From Gramella sp. Hel_I_59 (lineage in GTDB: Bacteria > Bacteroidota > Bacteroidia > Flavobacteriales > Flavobacteriaceae): a stretch of DNA of 64,000 nucleotides. Both the position numbers and the translations under genes were made by a program. The notes under the pieces are model-generated. The model ran no database searches. It was not told where the DNA came from and worked only from the letters and a program-made list of their open reading frames with translations. How positions within the stretch are numbered: the first letter of the stretch is position 1; every line of letters starts with the position of its first letter. Where the stretch lies: positions 3,286,001-3,350,000 of the forward strand of contig NZ_VFME01000001.1 of NCBI RefSeq assembly GCF_006714895.1, written 5' to 3'. Below, in pieces: positions 9,567 to 18,885 of this stretch.

Positions 9567-11141
9567 TTATTTATCATTTTGGTAATGTGTATCAAGAAAA
9601 TGATAACGCGCTTCAATTTCTGAATCTTCAACTTTGAAAACAGTATCCATTAATAAAACCGGAGTTTTATCTTCGGAAGACTTAATTGACGGCCATTTCA
9701 AGAGTTCATTTCCGTTAGGGTTTCCTGTTTTTACAAAATTTACTAGATACCTCTGAATGTTTTCAGAAATACTAAAATCATCTTCGGATAGATTCGCATT
9801 GTCAGCACCATTTAGATTCCCAAGAAAATACTCGATTTCAGAAGCATGCGGTGCTCCTACTGAAGTATCTACCGGATTGTCATCTGGAGAGGGCTTGATT
9901 CTTTTGAAAAAATATCGGTATACCGGTTGATCTGAATGATTAGCGTGTAGATCTGCCCATTTCCATGTGCTGTAGGATATAAATCTATCGGAGGCCATAT
10001 CTGTTGCAGCTAAACGAACATCGCCATTTGTCTTAACGGGATAAAGCTCAATTGCCTGTTTCCATTTATCTGGAAATGTTTCCTTCATTCTCGCGGTATA
10101 TTTCGCTTTGGTCATATTATTATCCTGCAAAAATGCTTCAGCAATCATTTCAGCTGAATTCCATCCCACCAAAAGTGGAACTTGGGCTTGTTCTTTATTA
10201 CTGAAAATTTCGGGTAAGCTTTTTGGTAAAAAATAATCATCGATAACCGCTGGGAAACCAAATCTACCGGACTGATTGTAAATTTTAAAAATAGAATCTG
10301 TAGGTAAATTTCTGAGCTCCTGGAACGTATAACCAGTTTGCATCACAAAGTCTTCTCCTATTTTTTCCGCTTCTTCTAAGCGAACTGGCGGTAAAGCTGG
10401 ATTTATAGCTGCTCCACTTTCACCAATCGCCCCGGCAAGCATATCTTTAGATAATGGAGAAGCCATTTGCATACTAACTGAAATGGAACCTGCAGACTCA
10501 CCGCCGATACTAATTCTTTCTGGGTCACCACCAAAATGCGTTATATTCTCATAAACCCATTTGATGGCCGCATTCTGATCAAGCAAACCATAATTTCCTG
10601 AGGCATTGTAAGCCGATTCCTCGGTGAGCTCGGGATGTGCCAGAAATCCAAAAATATTGAGCCTATAATTTACAGTTACGGTAATAATTCCCTTTTGTGC
10701 TAGCGATGCGCCGTCATATCGAGGTTCAGAGCCATCGCCGGCGACAAATCCTCCACCATAGAAATAAACTAAAACCGCCATTTTTTTATCTGGATCAACA
10801 TCAGGAGTCCAAATATTCAGATACAGGCAATCTTCACTTTTGCCATTACTGCGATAGACCATGTCGCCAAAAACGTTTTCCTGAACTGCCGAAGGCCCAA
10901 ATTGTTTGGTTTTTTTAACCCCTTTCCAGGGATCAAGGTTTTGAGGTGCTTTCCAACGAAGCTCATCAACAGGAGGCTTTGCATAAGGCACACCTAAGAA
11001 TATGCTTAGATCACTCTTCTGGTCGTAATTCCCCTGCACGATTCCGCAACTAGTATTTACTTCTACATTAGACTGCGAATAAGCTTGCGGAATAAAGACG
11101 AATAGAAATATCAGAGATAATAAGGAAGATATAATTTTCAT
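9567..11141 (-). CDS. Secreted type-B carboxylesterase
   Basis: An alpha/beta-hydrolase of the carboxylesterase/para-nitrobenzyl-esterase family that cleaves carboxylic esters. The 524 residues start with a signal peptide (cut probably after QAYSQ, residue 23), so it is exported. The nucleophile elbow GGESAG puts the catalytic serine at 216; the oxyanion-hole motif YGGGF lies at 128-132; EDCLYLNIWTP (103-113) is a family hallmark; and the catalytic histidine is in GAPHASEIEY. The natural substrate is unknown. It is an isolated gene; a TATATTTA element just upstream resembles a -7 box with its last base changed. Confidence 0.92.
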   Translation of the reverse strand: MKIISSLLSLIFLFVFIPQAYSQSNVEVNTSCGIVQGNYDQKSDLSIFLGVPYAKPPVDELRWKAPQNLDPWKGVKKTKQFGPSAVQENVFGDMVYRSNGKSEDCLYLNIWTPDVDPDKKMAVLVYFYGGGFVAGDGSEPRYDGASLAQKGIITVTVNYRLNIFGFLAHPELTEESAYNASGNYGLLDQNAAIKWVYENITHFGGDPERISIGGESAGSISVSMQMASPLSKDMLAGAIGESGAAINPALPPVRLEEAEKIGEDFVMQTGYTFQELRNLPTDSIFKIYNQSGRFGFPAVIDDYFLPKSLPEIFSNKEQAQVPLLVGWNSAEMIAEAFLQDNNMTKAKYTARMKETFPDKWKQAIELYPVKTNGDVRLAATDMASDRFISYSTWKWADLHANHSDQPVYRYFFKRIKPSPDDNPVDTSVGAPHASEIEYFLGNLNGADNANLSEDDFSISENIQRYLVNFVKTGNPNGNELLKWPSIKSSEDKTPVLLMDTVFKVEDSEIEARYHFLDTHYQNDK

Positions 11142-11175
11142 GAAAATTAACTTGATTCCCTAAATATACGATAAG

Positions 11176-11469
11176 CTAGTATTTCTTCTTGCTAATTCTG
11201 TTACCAGTGATTTGACGCTGAGCTTTACTTTTGAATCTGCTAACGTCATCACTCCTTAGCTTCTCATGTTTTGTCTTTCTACCCTGAACCCGTGCTCTCC
11301 ATTTTCTCCAGTTTCTGGGATGCATTTGCTCACGCATGAACCTAATGACTTCCTCCTCTTTTAAACCGAATTGAAATTCGATTGCTTCGAAGGTAGTTCT
11401 GTCTTCCCAGGCCATGGCGATTATTCGATCTATCTGCCTCTCATCTAATTCATATTCTTCTGCGATCAT
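11176..11469 (-). CDS. TIGR03643/DUF2805 family protein
   Basis: A 97-residue basic, mostly helical protein. The N-terminal half (ELDERQIDRIIAMAWEDRTTFEAIEFQFGLKEEEVIRFMR) reads like a helix-turn-helix-like helical bundle and matches the small family annotated as TIGR03643 or DUF2805. The RNWRKWRARV and KTKHEKLR segments and a lysine-rich tail suggest nucleic-acid binding. The role is unknown. A TAACTTTG element at 11493-11500 is a candidate -7 box. Confidence 0.8.
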   Translation of the reverse strand: MIAEEYELDERQIDRIIAMAWEDRTTFEAIEFQFGLKEEEVIRFMREQMHPRNWRKWRARVQGRKTKHEKLRSDDVSRFKSKAQRQITGNRISKKKY

Positions 11470-11520
11470 AATTCTGTTTATTGTTTACAGTACAAAGTTA
11501 AACAATTTAATTAGAGGAAA

Positions 11521-11553
11521 TAAAAAACCCTCTACATTTCTGAAGAGGGTTTC
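11521..11553 (-). terminator. Intrinsic terminator after rpmA
   Basis: On the minus strand AAACCCTCT, a loop and AGAGGGTTT lead into a T run, immediately after the rpmA stop. Confidence 0.85.
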
Positions 11554-11572
11554 TATATACATTTGAATCTAA

Positions 11573-11833
11573 CTATGCCTGAAAAGGCTCGATAGAAACA
11601 TAAGATTTATCATCTTTCTTCTTAGTGAATTTCACTAGTCCGTCAACTTTAGCGTGTAAAGTATGATCTTTTCCAGCGTATACGTTATCACCTGGACGGT
11701 GAGCAGTACCTCTTTGTCTTACGATAATATTTCCCGCAACAGCAGCTTGTCCACCAAAGATCTTCACGCCTAAACGTTTCGATTCTGATTCTCTACCGTT
11801 CTTGGAACTACCAACTCCTTTTTTATGTGCCAT
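11573..11833 (-). CDS. rpmA: 50S ribosomal protein L27 (bL27)
   Basis: The 86-residue large-subunit protein next to the peptidyl-transferase centre. It starts [22 protein letters not shown] with no extra N-terminal propeptide, so it needs no processing protease of the Firmicutes type. The conserved [23 protein letters not shown] segment is complete. It lies 25 bases after rplU and ends the two-gene operon. Confidence 0.99.
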   Translation of the reverse strand: MAHKKGVGSSKNGRESESKRLGVKIFGGQAAVAGNIIVRQRGTAHRPGDNVYAGKDHTLHAKVDGLVKFTKKKDDKSYVSIEPFQA

Positions 11834-11858
11834 TTTATTTCGTTTTTAGTAGTTTAAA

Positions 11859-12350
11859 CTAGCTTAATGCAGCAATTAATTCTGCTTTTTTCATTGAAGA
11901 ATATCCTTCAACACCTTTATCTTTAGCCATTTCTCTCAGTTCTGCAACTGTATTCTGACTTAGGTCGTTTGAAGATTCTTCTTTTTTAGTTTCCTTCTTA
12001 GGCTCTTCTTTCTTAGCTGAAGTGGATTTTGATCCACCTTTAAGATCGATACCTTCGATAAGAATTTCAGTAAGTGCTTGTCTGTGACCATTTTTGGTTC
12101 TGTAACCCTTACGTCTTTTCTTCTTGAAAACGATTACTTTGTCTCCTTTAAGGTGACGGTTGATCTTTGCTCCAACCAAAGCTCCTTCTATAGCCGGGGC
12201 GCCAACAGTAATGCTATCTCCATCTGCAGTAAGAAGTACCTTATCAAAAGAGATACTGTCTCCTTCTTTACCTGCTAGGCGATTCACATAAACTCTCTGG
12301 TCTTTTGCAACTTTAAATTGCTGCCCTGCTATCTCTACAATTGCGTACAT
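11859..12350 (-). CDS. rplU: 50S ribosomal protein L21 (bL21) with C-terminal Rho-N/SAP-like extension
   Basis: Residues 1-103 are a normal L21 (MYAIVEIAGQQFKVAKDQ at the start, KVIVFKKKRRKGYRTKNGHRQ in the middle), which binds 23S rRNA. The protein is 163 residues, about 60 more than the usual 100. The extra part is a charged linker rich in lysine and glutamate (about 105-128) followed by a compact helical motif, LSQNTVAELREMAKDKGV to the end, that resembles the Rho N-terminal/SAP-type nucleic-acid-binding fold. It leads the rplU-rpmA operon with a strong promoter at 12412-12442. Confidence 0.97.
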   Translation of the reverse strand: MYAIVEIAGQQFKVAKDQRVYVNRLAGKEGDSISFDKVLLTADGDSITVGAPAIEGALVGAKINRHLKGDKVIVFKKKRRKGYRTKNGHRQALTEILIEGIDLKGGSKSTSAKKEEPKKETKKEESSNDLSQNTVAELREMAKDKGVEGYSSMKKAELIAALS

Positions 12351-12411
12351 AGCGTATAATTAGTTATATAAATACTTAATAAAATCGCTTCCGTTTTCAC
12401 GCAAGCGGGTG

Positions 12412-12442
12412 CAAATATAATTCTAATTAATTAATTGACAAA
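12412..12442 (-). promoter_or_regulatory. Bacteroidota-type promoter of rplU-rpmA
   Basis: On the minus strand TTTG (12439-12442), 19 bases and TATATTTG (12412-12419) match the consensus exactly. The leader to the rplU start is about 55 bases. Confidence 0.8.
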
Positions 12443-12466
12443 GGTTTTTGTCTTTTTCAGAATTGA

Positions 12467-12931
12467 TTATAAAGTGTGCTTCTTCGCTTCTTTGGTATTC
12501 CATGAATCTTTAAATAATTGCATGTATGCCAGGGTAAGAACCAAACTTGTAGCAAATCCCATAACAGCTACTACAAATAAGACCACACCTATACTGGTAT
12601 TGTAATCTGTAATCCAAACCGTAATTAGATCATCTAAAAAACCTGGATTTATTTCCGTAGAATAAACTCCAAAGAAGATCGTAAATATAATAGTAGCATT
12701 AAAGCCCGTTAGCAAACTGGCCATAAAGCCTTTCTGATATTTAAATTTATTCCCTTTATGAAGTCTGTAATGCTTTACGGCCTCAAACATCCCATAGGCC
12801 ATGATCACCCCATTGAATAAACTATAAATTGGCTGATTGTGAGCATCAAATAGTGAAAGAATTAGAAAATAAGCAATAAGACCGGCGGCGACAGCCACAC
12901 CGTATTTAATAGGAATACTGAATTTACCCAT
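12467..12931 (-). CDS. DUF4199 family membrane protein
   Basis: A 154-residue integral membrane protein with four predicted helices (about residues 7-27, 34-50, 68-88 and 112-137). The pattern of an internal FKYQKGFMASLLTGFNATIIFTIFFGVYS segment and a tail that runs MQLFKDSWN fits the DUF4199 family common in Bacteroidota. Its function is unknown. It is followed on the same strand by rplU, whose promoter lies in the gap, so they are probably separate units. Confidence 0.75.
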   Translation of the reverse strand: MGKFSIPIKYGVAVAAGLIAYFLILSLFDAHNQPIYSLFNGVIMAYGMFEAVKHYRLHKGNKFKYQKGFMASLLTGFNATIIFTIFFGVYSTEINPGFLDDLITVWITDYNTSIGVVLFVVAVMGFATSLVLTLAYMQLFKDSWNTKEAKKHTL

Positions 12932-13097
12932 AGCAAAGTTGGTTTTAGACGTAAATTTCCTAAAATTACCGCGTTTATTGCCTTAATAGCTTGTTAATTT
13001 TAACACATTTCGCACAATCTCGATAATAAGCTTATTTTAATGTAACAATTTCAGAGGTATACAAACTAATAATGGCAATTGAAAAAACCTTAAAAAA

Positions 13098-14420
13098 ATG
13101 ATTAACAAACTAGGACTGTTATTCTGCTTTTTCTTGATTGGAATCGTAGGATTTGCTCAGGAAGTAGAATTTACTGAGTATGATTTAGACAATGGGCTGC
13201 ATGTGATCCTGCACAAGGATAACTCCGCTCCTGTTGTAACCACATCTGTGATGTACCACGTTGGTGGAAAAGACCGTGAAGACGGAAGAACCGGGATGGC
13301 TCACTTTTTTGAGCACCTGTTATTTGAAGGAACCGAGAACATTCCAAATGGAAAGTGGTTCGAAATCGTTAGTTCAAATGGTGGTAGCAACAATGCAAAT
13401 ACCAGCCAGGACAGAACTTATTATTACGAAGTATTCCCTTCAAACAACCTTGAATTAGGATTATGGATGGAATCTGAAAGAATGCTACACCCTATTATTA
13501 AACAAAAAGGTGTGGACACTCAGAATGAAGTAGTAAAAGAAGAAAGAAGACTACGTATGGATAACTCTCCTTATGGTAACTTATTACCAGCTATGCAGGA
13601 GAATATGTTCGAAAATCATCCTTATAAGGATCCGAACATTGGCTATATGGAAGATCTTGACGCGGCTACTTTAGATGAGTTCAAAGCTTACTTCGACAAG
13701 TATTACGTACCTAACAATGCTGTATTGGTAGTTGCTGGTGATATTAAGATCGATGAGACTAAAAAAATGATTAAGGATTATTTTGGCCCAATTCCTTCAG
13801 GAGATGATGTAACCAGAAATTTCCCAGAAGAACAACCAATTACAGAGCAGATCAATGCGAAGTCTTATGACTCAAACATCCAGATCCCTGCTTCAGTAAT
13901 TGGATATAGAACTCCGGCTTTTACTGAAAAGGATTCCTATGTACTAAATATGATCTCTGACTACCTTAGTGATGGTAACAGCTCGAAACTTTACAAGAAA
14001 TTGGTCGATGAGCAGAAGCAAGCACTTCAGGTGGGAGCTTTCAACTTAGAGCAGGAAGATTACGGGATGTATCTTATCTTCAGTATTCCTCAGGGAGAAA
14101 CTGAACTTGAGACTTTAAATACCGAGATCGAAGAAGAGATCACTAAATTAAGAAGTGAGCTTATTACTGAAAAAGATTTTCAGAAGCTGCAGAACAAAGC
14201 AGAGAACAACTACGTAAACTCAAATTCCAGTATCTCTGGTATTGCAAACTCTCTTGCAAGAAACTACCTTCTTTATGGAGACACAGATCTTATCAACGAT
14301 CAAATCGATATTTACAGAAATATCACTAGAGAAGACATCAAAAGAGTTGCTTCAGAATACCTAAAGCCTAACCAAAGAGTAGTGCTTGAGTATTTACCAG
14401 CCAGCGAACAGCCGGAATAA
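13098..14420 (+). CDS. M16 family zinc metallopeptidase, catalytic subunit
   Basis: A 440-residue insulinase/mitochondrial-processing-type peptidase with a signal peptide (cut about residue 20, GFAQE), so it acts in the periplasm or at the surface. The inverted zinc motif HFFEH is at 69-73, with the downstream acidic zinc ligand in the NEVVKEERR helix. The two M16 half-domains are both present (PNNAVLVVAGDI near 200 marks the end of the first). It is 11 bases upstream of a second M16 gene lacking the zinc motif, the arrangement of heterodimeric M16B enzymes. Confidence 0.94.
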   Translation: MINKLGLLFCFFLIGIVGFAQEVEFTEYDLDNGLHVILHKDNSAPVVTTSVMYHVGGKDREDGRTGMAHFFEHLLFEGTENIPNGKWFEIVSSNGGSNNANTSQDRTYYYEVFPSNNLELGLWMESERMLHPIIKQKGVDTQNEVVKEERRLRMDNSPYGNLLPAMQENMFENHPYKDPNIGYMEDLDAATLDEFKAYFDKYYVPNNAVLVVAGDIKIDETKKMIKDYFGPIPSGDDVTRNFPEEQPITEQINAKSYDSNIQIPASVIGYRTPAFTEKDSYVLNMISDYLSDGNSSKLYKKLVDEQKQALQVGAFNLEQEDYGMYLIFSIPQGETELETLNTEIEEEITKLRSELITEKDFQKLQNKAENNYVNSNSSISGIANSLARNYLLYGDTDLINDQIDIYRNITREDIKRVASEYLKPNQRVVLEYLPASEQPE

Positions 14421-14431
14421 TAATTAAAAAA

Positions 14432-16507
14432 TTGAAAACAATGAGAAAAAATATACTAACTCTGGCAGCGTTTGCTACGCTAACAGTTGGAGTTTCAGCT
14501 CAGATCGACCGTAGCCAGATGCCCGAACCGGGTCCTGCTCCAAAAGTAAATGTGGACGAACCTGAAACTTTCAAGCTTGATAATGGAATGCAGGTAATGA
14601 TCGTGGAAAACAACAAATTACCACGAGTTGCCATGTCTCTTAGATTTGACAATGCTCCACATGCTGAAGGTGCTAAAGCAGGTGTTTCCGGAATTGCCGG
14701 TGACCTGATTGGAACCGGAACTAAGAACATGTCTAAAGATGAATTCAATGAAAAAGTTGACTTCCTTGGGGCACGTCTAAATTTTTATGCTGGTGGTGCG
14801 AATGCAAATACACTATCTAAATACTTCCCTGATTTACTTGCTTTGATGGCAGATGGGATAATCAACGCAGAATTCACTCAGGAAGAGTTTGATAAGTCTA
14901 AAGCAAGAACTATCGATGGATTGAAGCAGAGCGAAAAGGATATATCTTACAACGCTCGTAGAGTTCGCTCTGCATTAGCTTACGGTAAAGATCACCCTTA
15001 TGGTGAATTCTCTACAGAAGAAACTGTAAACGCAGTAAAACTGGAAGACGTAAAGTCTTATTATAATACATGGTTCTCTCCAAAGAACGCTTACCTGGTA
15101 GTTGTAGGAGACGTAGATGAAGATGACGTAAAAGATCTTGTAAAAAAGAACTTTTCTTCATGGACAGGTAAAGCAACTCCGGAAGCTAAAATGCCTGCAG
15201 TTTCGAATGTAAAGCAAACGGAGATCAACTTTATTGATATGCCAAATGCTGTGCAATCTGAAATTTCTCTTGTAAATACCATCAACCTCAAGAAAAAGGA
15301 TGGCGATTATTTCCCAGTCCTATTAGCTAACAAGATTCTTGGTGGTGGTGGCGAAGGAAGACTTTTCCAAAACCTTCGTGAGGACAAAGGTTATACATAC
15401 GGCGCGGGCTCCAACGTTGGTAATGACAAGTATGCATCTACTTTCGTAGCCAGTGCAAGTGTGAGAAACGAAGTTACAGATAGTTCTGTAGTTGCATTTT
15501 TGGACGAGGTTTACAAAATGAGAAACGAAATGGTAACTGATCAGGAACTGGCAAATGCCAAGGCTAAGATCACTGGAGATTTCGTACTTGCGTTAGAGCA
15601 ACCTTCAACCATTGCTAATTTCGCTATGGAAATAGAGACTGAAGATCTTGATGATGATTTCTACGAAGAGTATCTTGAAAGAATCGACAAGGTTACTAAA
15701 GCAGACGTTCAACGTGTTGCAAAGAAGTATTTCCTAGCAGACAATTCAAGAATCGTGATCGCTGGTAAAGGTGCCGATGTCTTGGAGAATCTTGAAAAGA
15801 TGACCTATAAAGGTAAAACTTACCCGATCAATTATTATAACAGATTTGGTGAGAAAACTGAAAAGCCAGAGCAAAAACAAGTTGATGCTGATATGAGCGT
15901 TGATAAGGTATACAACAAGTATATTGAAGCTATTGGTGGTCGTGAGGCAGTTGAAGGTATCGAAACTGTAAAAATGATCGCTAGTGCAAATGTTCAGGGT
16001 AGAGAACTTGGACTTGACATGACAAGAACTTCTACTGGAAAATTAAGCCAGGAAGTAACTATGGGTGGTCAGGTTGTAAGCAAGCAGGTGTTTAACGGTG
16101 AGACAGGTTTCGTTATGCAGATGGGACAGAAAATGCCATACAACGAAGACCAGATCAAAGCTGCGAAGACTGATGCTGATGCTTTTCCAGAATTAACAGT
16201 TGGTGAAGCTAAAATCGAAGGAATCGAGCAGGTAGACGGTAAAGATGCTTACGTTGTAAGTGCAGATGAGACTACTAAGAACTACTATGCTGTAGATAGC
16301 GGACTAAAAGTACAGTCTGTAAAGACAGTTAGCCAGGGAGGCCAGACAATGAGCATTCCAACTGGTTACGGTGATTACCAGGAAGTAAAAGGAGTTAAAT
16401 TTCCTTTCACTATCTCACAAAGTATGGGACCACAATCTTTTGAATTTAAAGTTTCAGAAATTATGGTAAACGAAGGAGTAGAAGATGCAGATTTCTCTGT
16501 AGAATAA
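14432..16507 (+). CDS. M16 family non-catalytic subunit with C-terminal lipoprotein-sorting-like domain
   Basis: This 691-residue exported protein (signal peptide ending near VSAQID) has a complete M16 fold over about residues 40-460 but lacks HxxEH: the equivalent stretch reads AGVSGIAGDLIGTGT. It keeps the substrate-pocket motif GYTYGAGS (arginine replaced; family form RxxYxxxS) near 312, so it probably serves as the partner that binds substrate for the preceding gene. A further domain of about 200 residues (about 490-691, YNKYIEAIGGREAVEGIETVK) resembles the outer-membrane lipoprotein-sorting-like beta domain found on other Bacteroidota peptidases. A terminator follows. Confidence 0.92.
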   Translation: MKTMRKNILTLAAFATLTVGVSAQIDRSQMPEPGPAPKVNVDEPETFKLDNGMQVMIVENNKLPRVAMSLRFDNAPHAEGAKAGVSGIAGDLIGTGTKNMSKDEFNEKVDFLGARLNFYAGGANANTLSKYFPDLLALMADGIINAEFTQEEFDKSKARTIDGLKQSEKDISYNARRVRSALAYGKDHPYGEFSTEETVNAVKLEDVKSYYNTWFSPKNAYLVVVGDVDEDDVKDLVKKNFSSWTGKATPEAKMPAVSNVKQTEINFIDMPNAVQSEISLVNTINLKKKDGDYFPVLLANKILGGGGEGRLFQNLREDKGYTYGAGSNVGNDKYASTFVASASVRNEVTDSSVVAFLDEVYKMRNEMVTDQELANAKAKITGDFVLALEQPSTIANFAMEIETEDLDDDFYEEYLERIDKVTKADVQRVAKKYFLADNSRIVIAGKGADVLENLEKMTYKGKTYPINYYNRFGEKTEKPEQKQVDADMSVDKVYNKYIEAIGGREAVEGIETVKMIASANVQGRELGLDMTRTSTGKLSQEVTMGGQVVSKQVFNGETGFVMQMGQKMPYNEDQIKAAKTDADAFPELTVGEAKIEGIEQVDGKDAYVVSADETTKNYYAVDSGLKVQSVKTVSQGGQTMSIPTGYGDYQEVKGVKFPFTISQSMGPQSFEFKVSEIMVNEGVEDADFSVE

Positions 16508-16526
16508 TTATTTCTTCTGAAGATTA

Positions 16527-16556
16527 TGAAAGCCCCGGAAACGGGGCTTTTTTTAT
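16527..16556. terminator. Intrinsic terminator after the M16 pair
   Basis: AAAGCCCC, a loop and GGGGCTTT followed by a T run, placed between the convergent M16 and EamA genes. Confidence 0.9.
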
Positions 16557-17449
16557 TTGGTGCTATTTCTTCTTCTGAGGATATTTTTAGAGCGATTCAC
16601 AATGAATACACCCAGCAGTATCACCATTGCTGAAACTAATTGCCACAAACTAAAGACCTCTCCATCCATCATTCCCCAACCAAGAGCTACTACCGGAATG
16701 GTATAAGTAACTGATGTAGTAAATACAGGATCTGAGATCTGTATCAATTTATTAAAAATGATCATTGCCACCCCTGTTCCAATGACGCCCAGTATTCCCA
16801 CATAAACAAGCGATAATTCAACTTTAGTAGCAATAGGCTCCAGTTCAAAAAATCCTGAAAAATACAGGATCAAAAGTGCTGGGAATAAGAGCACAAAAAA
16901 GTTCCCTGCGGTAATTCCAAGCGGACTTATATCACTCATCTTAGTCTTGAGAATATTCACGTTTACAGCGTAACATGCAGTTGCCATAATCACCAGTAAA
17001 CTATAAAAGTAATTCTGATCTGGATTAATACTCGCCCCGCTAAGGATGAGTCCGAAGGTTCCTAGAAGGCCAATGATCACGCCGGTGACCTTGTTCTGTG
17101 TAACTACTGCTCGAAAGAATGCAGCTCCCACAATCAAAGTTAATAATGGAGTGGTCGCATTCAATATGGAAGCGATGGCACTATCGATTTCGGTTTCAGC
17201 AAAAGCAAAGAAATATACCGGAAAGAATGATCCCAGAAATCCTGAAATTACGATCCATTTCCATTGTTTCCCATTCAGCTTCATCAAGCTTCGGAAACCT
17301 ACAAATATCAAAAATAGTGCAGCAAATATGATTCTGAAGGATCCAACTTGCAAAGGACTCAATCCTACAAGTGCTTTTTTGATAAGGATAAAGGAACTAC
17401 CCCAAACAATAGAAAGGATGATAAGATAGATCCACTTGATGTTTTTCAA
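16553..17449 (-). CDS. EamA/DMT-family transporter
   Basis: A ten-helix drug/metabolite-type permease made of two EamA repeats. I choose the TTG at 17449, giving 298 residues that start MKNIKWIYLIILSIVWGSSF, exactly where family members begin. The frame stays open another 74 codons upstream, but that stretch runs through the susD terminator and into susD, so it cannot be part of the protein. The PLQVGSFRIIFAALFL and SPLGITAGNFFVLLFPALL segments are typical second- and seventh-helix signatures. The substrate cannot be predicted. It ends inside the terminator that serves the M16 pair. Confidence 0.9.
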   Translation of the reverse strand: MKNIKWIYLIILSIVWGSSFILIKKALVGLSPLQVGSFRIIFAALFLIFVGFRSLMKLNGKQWKWIVISGFLGSFFPVYFFAFAETEIDSAIASILNATTPLLTLIVGAAFFRAVVTQNKVTGVIIGLLGTFGLILSGASINPDQNYFYSLLVIMATACYAVNVNILKTKMSDISPLGITAGNFFVLLFPALLILYFSGFFELEPIATKVELSLVYVGILGVIGTGVAMIIFNKLIQISDPVFTTSVTYTIPVVALGWGMMDGEVFSLWQLVSAMVILLGVFIVNRSKNILRRRNSTK

Positions 17450-17497
17450 ACTTAAAATTTTAGTCCGGCGAAGATAATTTTTAAATCTTATGAAAGC

Positions 17498-17529
17498 ATA
17501 AAAAAACCATCCCGCAGTACGGGATGGTC
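17498..17529 (-). terminator. Intrinsic terminator after susD
   Basis: On the minus strand ACCATCCCG, a 5-base loop and CGGGATGGT are followed by seven T. It separates susD from the EamA gene and fixes the EamA start downstream of it. Confidence 0.9.
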
Positions 17530-17549
17530 TATATCTAAAATCAGCAATA

Positions 17550-18878
17550 TTATTGATTTTCTGTAAGCGGAATTGGAAATTGCTCAAATACATCATCCCC
17601 TTCCCTATCGGTAGGTAATTCATCCAAACGATCATACCTGCGCACATCCAGCCAGCGATGACCTTCAGCAAACAACGAATATCTTCTTTGCATTAGCATC
17701 TCATCAATAAGAGAAGCTTCAGAAGAATCACCATCATAATCATCCAGTCCTGCTGAATCCCTTATTAGATTCAAGGCTTCAACAGCTTCAGAAGGATTTT
17801 GATAAATATTTGCTTCAGCATAAAGAAGGATAAGCTCCTCATTTCTTATAATCGGGATCGCATCAATATTGGAAGTATACCTGAAAACCGCATAATCTCC
17901 TGTAAGAAAATCGAAAGTTAAGGGTTCACTTCGCTGGGCAACTTTATTGAGTCGCTCATCTCCATCCTCAGCATCGGTTACGAAGTCTGGCTGCACGATC
18001 CTTGCTCCGGCTGTTGTCGCCTCTACAGGAAAGAACAATGGATTGAGGATATCTGTTTGATCTGCACTAAAGTTGTAGTAAATACCCTCATCAAGCATGG
18101 AAGCATCCAATGTGAGAAAACTATCGTCCAGGTAATCCAGTACCGCAGGAAAATCTTCCTGGTAGGCAGCTACTCTTGCTGCAATCGCTTTGTTTGCTTC
18201 TAAGAATGAGTCAGGAGTACTGAAACCTGAAAAGCCAGAAGTAAGTGTAAATGGATAGGAATCGCCTCCATTTTGCAGATCTCCTGCCGCCTCATCAAGT
18301 AATGCTCTAATCGCAGTAAGCGCCGCATCATACCCTAGGAATTCTCCAAGATTATTTTCATCGCTCGCTTCTAGTCGAACACCGTTTTGATACGTAAGAT
18401 TTAAGTTAAGCAACAATTCGTGCGCTTTGACAGTCTTTAAAAAACCTTTAGTAGCGCTAATTTCAGCGTCTGAAAATTGAGCTGAAACATCCTGTCCATC
18501 AATAAACTCAAGGATTAGATTTACATTCTTTACGGTACGATATCTTGCCGCCCATGGATTAGTGATGTAAAAAGTATTATTGTCAAGTACAGCATTTTCC
18601 TTTCCTAAAAGATCTGCAGTAAACCGTGGATCTGAACTTGAAAATCTCCAGTATTCACGGCCTATCACGCCAAGATCATCATAATAAGTCCCGAGGCTTA
18701 CGCGCATACTGTAAAGCACACCACCAACTAGATCCTGAAGATCTCCTCTGGTTAGATTGTCACGGAAAGCATCTACTTCCGGATTATTAAGGTCTGAAAA
18801 CTCTTCAACATCGCAAGCCTGAAAACCGCTAATTAAAAAGAAGAGTATGAATATTTTAGTTAATGTATTTTTCATCAT
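17550..18878 (-). CDS. SusD/RagB-family nutrient-uptake outer-membrane lipoprotein
   Basis: A 442-residue SusD-like lipoprotein that would cap a SusC-type TonB-dependent barrel and capture glycans or peptides at the cell surface. The lipobox FQACDVEE gives a lipidated Cys near residue 22. The family's N-terminal TPR helices and the C-terminal signature NEELILLYAEANIYQNPSEAVEALNLIRDSAGL and RRYSLFAEGHRWLDVRR are intact. The reading frame is complete, but its partner susC, 7 bases upstream, has lost most of its length (see the pseudogene). It may therefore be non-functional or work with a SusC encoded elsewhere. Confidence 0.93.
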   Translation of the reverse strand: MMKNTLTKIFILFFLISGFQACDVEEFSDLNNPEVDAFRDNLTRGDLQDLVGGVLYSMRVSLGTYYDDLGVIGREYWRFSSSDPRFTADLLGKENAVLDNNTFYITNPWAARYRTVKNVNLILEFIDGQDVSAQFSDAEISATKGFLKTVKAHELLLNLNLTYQNGVRLEASDENNLGEFLGYDAALTAIRALLDEAAGDLQNGGDSYPFTLTSGFSGFSTPDSFLEANKAIAARVAAYQEDFPAVLDYLDDSFLTLDASMLDEGIYYNFSADQTDILNPLFFPVEATTAGARIVQPDFVTDAEDGDERLNKVAQRSEPLTFDFLTGDYAVFRYTSNIDAIPIIRNEELILLYAEANIYQNPSEAVEALNLIRDSAGLDDYDGDSSEASLIDEMLMQRRYSLFAEGHRWLDVRRYDRLDELPTDREGDDVFEQFPIPLTENQ

Positions 18879-18885
18879 CTACGTA

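Noticed and set aside
17046..17429. 127-codon open frame on the plus strand
   Set aside because: It lies fully antisense to the EamA transporter; the residues have no recognisable pattern.
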